The notes under the pieces: generated by a model
What the model was told of the DNA's origin: nothing
The model's input: the letters and a program-made list of their open reading frames with translations, nothing else
The model's database searches: none
NCBI GenBank assembly: GCA_017305835.1
Contig: JAFKJY010000070.1
Span: 1 to 52,007 of the forward strand
Length of the DNA: 52,007 nt
Reading direction: 5' to 3'
Origin: Hyphomicrobiales bacterium
Lineage (GTDB): Bacteria; Pseudomonadota; Alphaproteobacteria; Rhizobiales; Rhizobiaceae
In this document: positions 51,518 to 52,007 of the stretch, piece after piece
Layout: every line of letters begins with the position of its first letter
Numbering within the stretch: position 1 is the stretch's first letter
Made by a program: the position numbers and the translations under genes

Positions 51518-51919
51518 GTGCACGACACCGCGAACATCTATGCCGGCACGCCGGACAACGACACGATGGGCGGGCGCATGCTGCGCGCCCGCGACGCCGC
51601 CGGCCTGACCATCGCCGAGCTCGCCGCCCGCCTGGGCGTGCGCAAGGCTACCGTCCAGGCCTGGGAGAACGATCGCTCCCAGCCCCGCGCCAACAAGATG
51701 CAGATGATCGCCGGCCTGCTCAACGTCAGCCTGTCCTGGCTGCTGCACGGGATCGGTGCAGGCCCCGTCGAGGACGACGGCGCGCAGCTTCTGGAAAGCA
51801 TGGCGCTCCAGCTCGACCGGCTGAAACGCATGCATCACGAGAGCCGGCTTCTCGCCGACCGCATCGAGCGCGACATGCGGCGGCTCGCCGCGCGCGTCGA
51901 GGCCGGTTCCGCCGCCTGA
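51518..51919 (+). CDS. XRE-family transcriptional regulator
   Basis: A 133-residue regulator. Helix-turn-helix at ~21-70 (LRARDAAGLTIAELAARLGVRKATVQAWENDRSQPRANKMQMIAGLLNVS), then a helical, possibly dimerising C-terminal part (LESMALQLDRLKRMHHESRLLADRIERDMRRLAARVE). There is no ligand-sensing domain. The start is GTG 51518 with GAAGGAGG just upstream. The target is unknown; it is the last gene before a predicted glycine riboswitch. Confidence 0.87.
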   Translation: MHDTANIYAGTPDNDTMGGRMLRARDAAGLTIAELAARLGVRKATVQAWENDRSQPRANKMQMIAGLLNVSLSWLLHGIGAGPVEDDGAQLLESMALQLDRLKRMHHESRLLADRIERDMRRLAARVEAGSAA

Positions 51920-51929
51920 TCGCGGGCAG

Positions 51930-51958
51930 GTGACAATCCCTTCGGCTTCGGCTAGCTT
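51930..51958 (+). promoter_or_regulatory. Weak promoter candidate before the riboswitch
   Basis: GTGACA (51930-51935), 17 bases and TAGCTT (51953-51958) loosely fit a sigma-70 promoter that would start transcription just ahead of the predicted glycine riboswitch. A hairpin GGGCT-TAGC-AGCCC follows at 51971-51984. Confidence 0.3.
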
Positions 51959-51984
51959 CGGATTCGTCGAGGGCTTAGCAGCCC

Positions 51985-52007
51985 TGCCGGTTTGCGGGAG
52001 AGACCAG
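51985..52007 (+). ncRNA. 5' end of a glycine riboswitch (cut by the window edge)
   Basis: The final bases GCGGGAGAGACCAG (51994-52007) match the conserved opening of the glycine riboswitch aptamer, where a P1 strand is followed by GGGAGAGACC. In alphaproteobacteria these RNAs lie upstream of gcvTHP, which degrades glycine. Only the 5' strand is visible, so the call rests on about 14 bases plus position (no gene on this strand overlaps it, and it follows a promoter-like sequence). Confidence 0.6.

Overview
The window is about 67% GC and densely coded. Small ATGA or CTAG gene contacts are frequent, rhizobial-type palindromic intergenic repeats occur, and gene families such as BrnTA, ExoD, HWE kinase, DUF1127, DUF1194 and DUF4893 are present. 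Together these point to an alphaproteobacterium of the Hyphomicrobiales (Rhizobiales), probably near Mesorhizobium or other Phyllobacteriaceae. I call 51 protein genes. I see no rRNA, tRNA, insertion sequence, phage or CRISPR array.

Layout. 1-5053: a PadR regulator with three evenly spaced palindromes, an ECF sigma factor overlapping a membrane-anchored VWA protein, an Fe-S protein and a dienelactone hydrolase. 5201-18746: a corrinoid/folate one-carbon region. It holds an MttB-superfamily methyltransferase divergent from its corrinoid protein, DUF1638, a small 'virulence factor' protein, a MetV-like zinc protein, a MetF-type reductase, a methyl-THF:corrinoid methyltransferase and a 2Fe-2S/ASKHA corrinoid activator. 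Unrelated genes are interspersed (two glycosyltransferases, DUF4893, ExoD, a BrnT-BrnA toxin-antitoxin pair and a small membrane protein). 18799-23965: small accessory genes, a LysR/DUF1127 divergent pair, a 46-residue peptide gene with its own terminator, a GlxA/GbdR-type AraC regulator and a DUF1194 protein. 24074-34999: a dimethylglycine/sarcosine-dehydrogenase-type flavoprotein, a mechanosensitive channel and the sarcosine oxidase operon soxBDAG. 35103-38636: a second ECF sigma/anti-sigma operon, a nitroreductase divergent from an XRE-cupin regulator, and a secreted protein. 38957-51919: selO, galU, an HWE histidine kinase, dnaE, a glutathione-dependent formaldehyde dehydrogenase, a MetE-core-like protein, DUF188, DUF1345, a cytochrome b with a Tat-exported molybdenum enzyme, and an XRE regulator. 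The last bases look like the start of a glycine riboswitch, so a glycine cleavage operon may lie just beyond the end.

How the genes may work together (inference). The methyl group of a quaternary amine, most likely glycine betaine, would pass from the MttB-like enzyme to the corrinoid protein, then to tetrahydrofolate, and be oxidised by the MetF/MetV-like pair. The flavoprotein and SoxBDAG would remove the remaining two methyl groups, giving glycine. FrmA would detoxify stray formaldehyde, and the predicted riboswitch would sense the glycine produced. Three non-homologous proteins of the corrinoid route (methyltransferase, folate methyltransferase, activator) carry similar arginine-rich tails. 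The folate methyltransferase gene has a 22-bp SahR-like inverted repeat in front of it. These are the most interesting features of the window.
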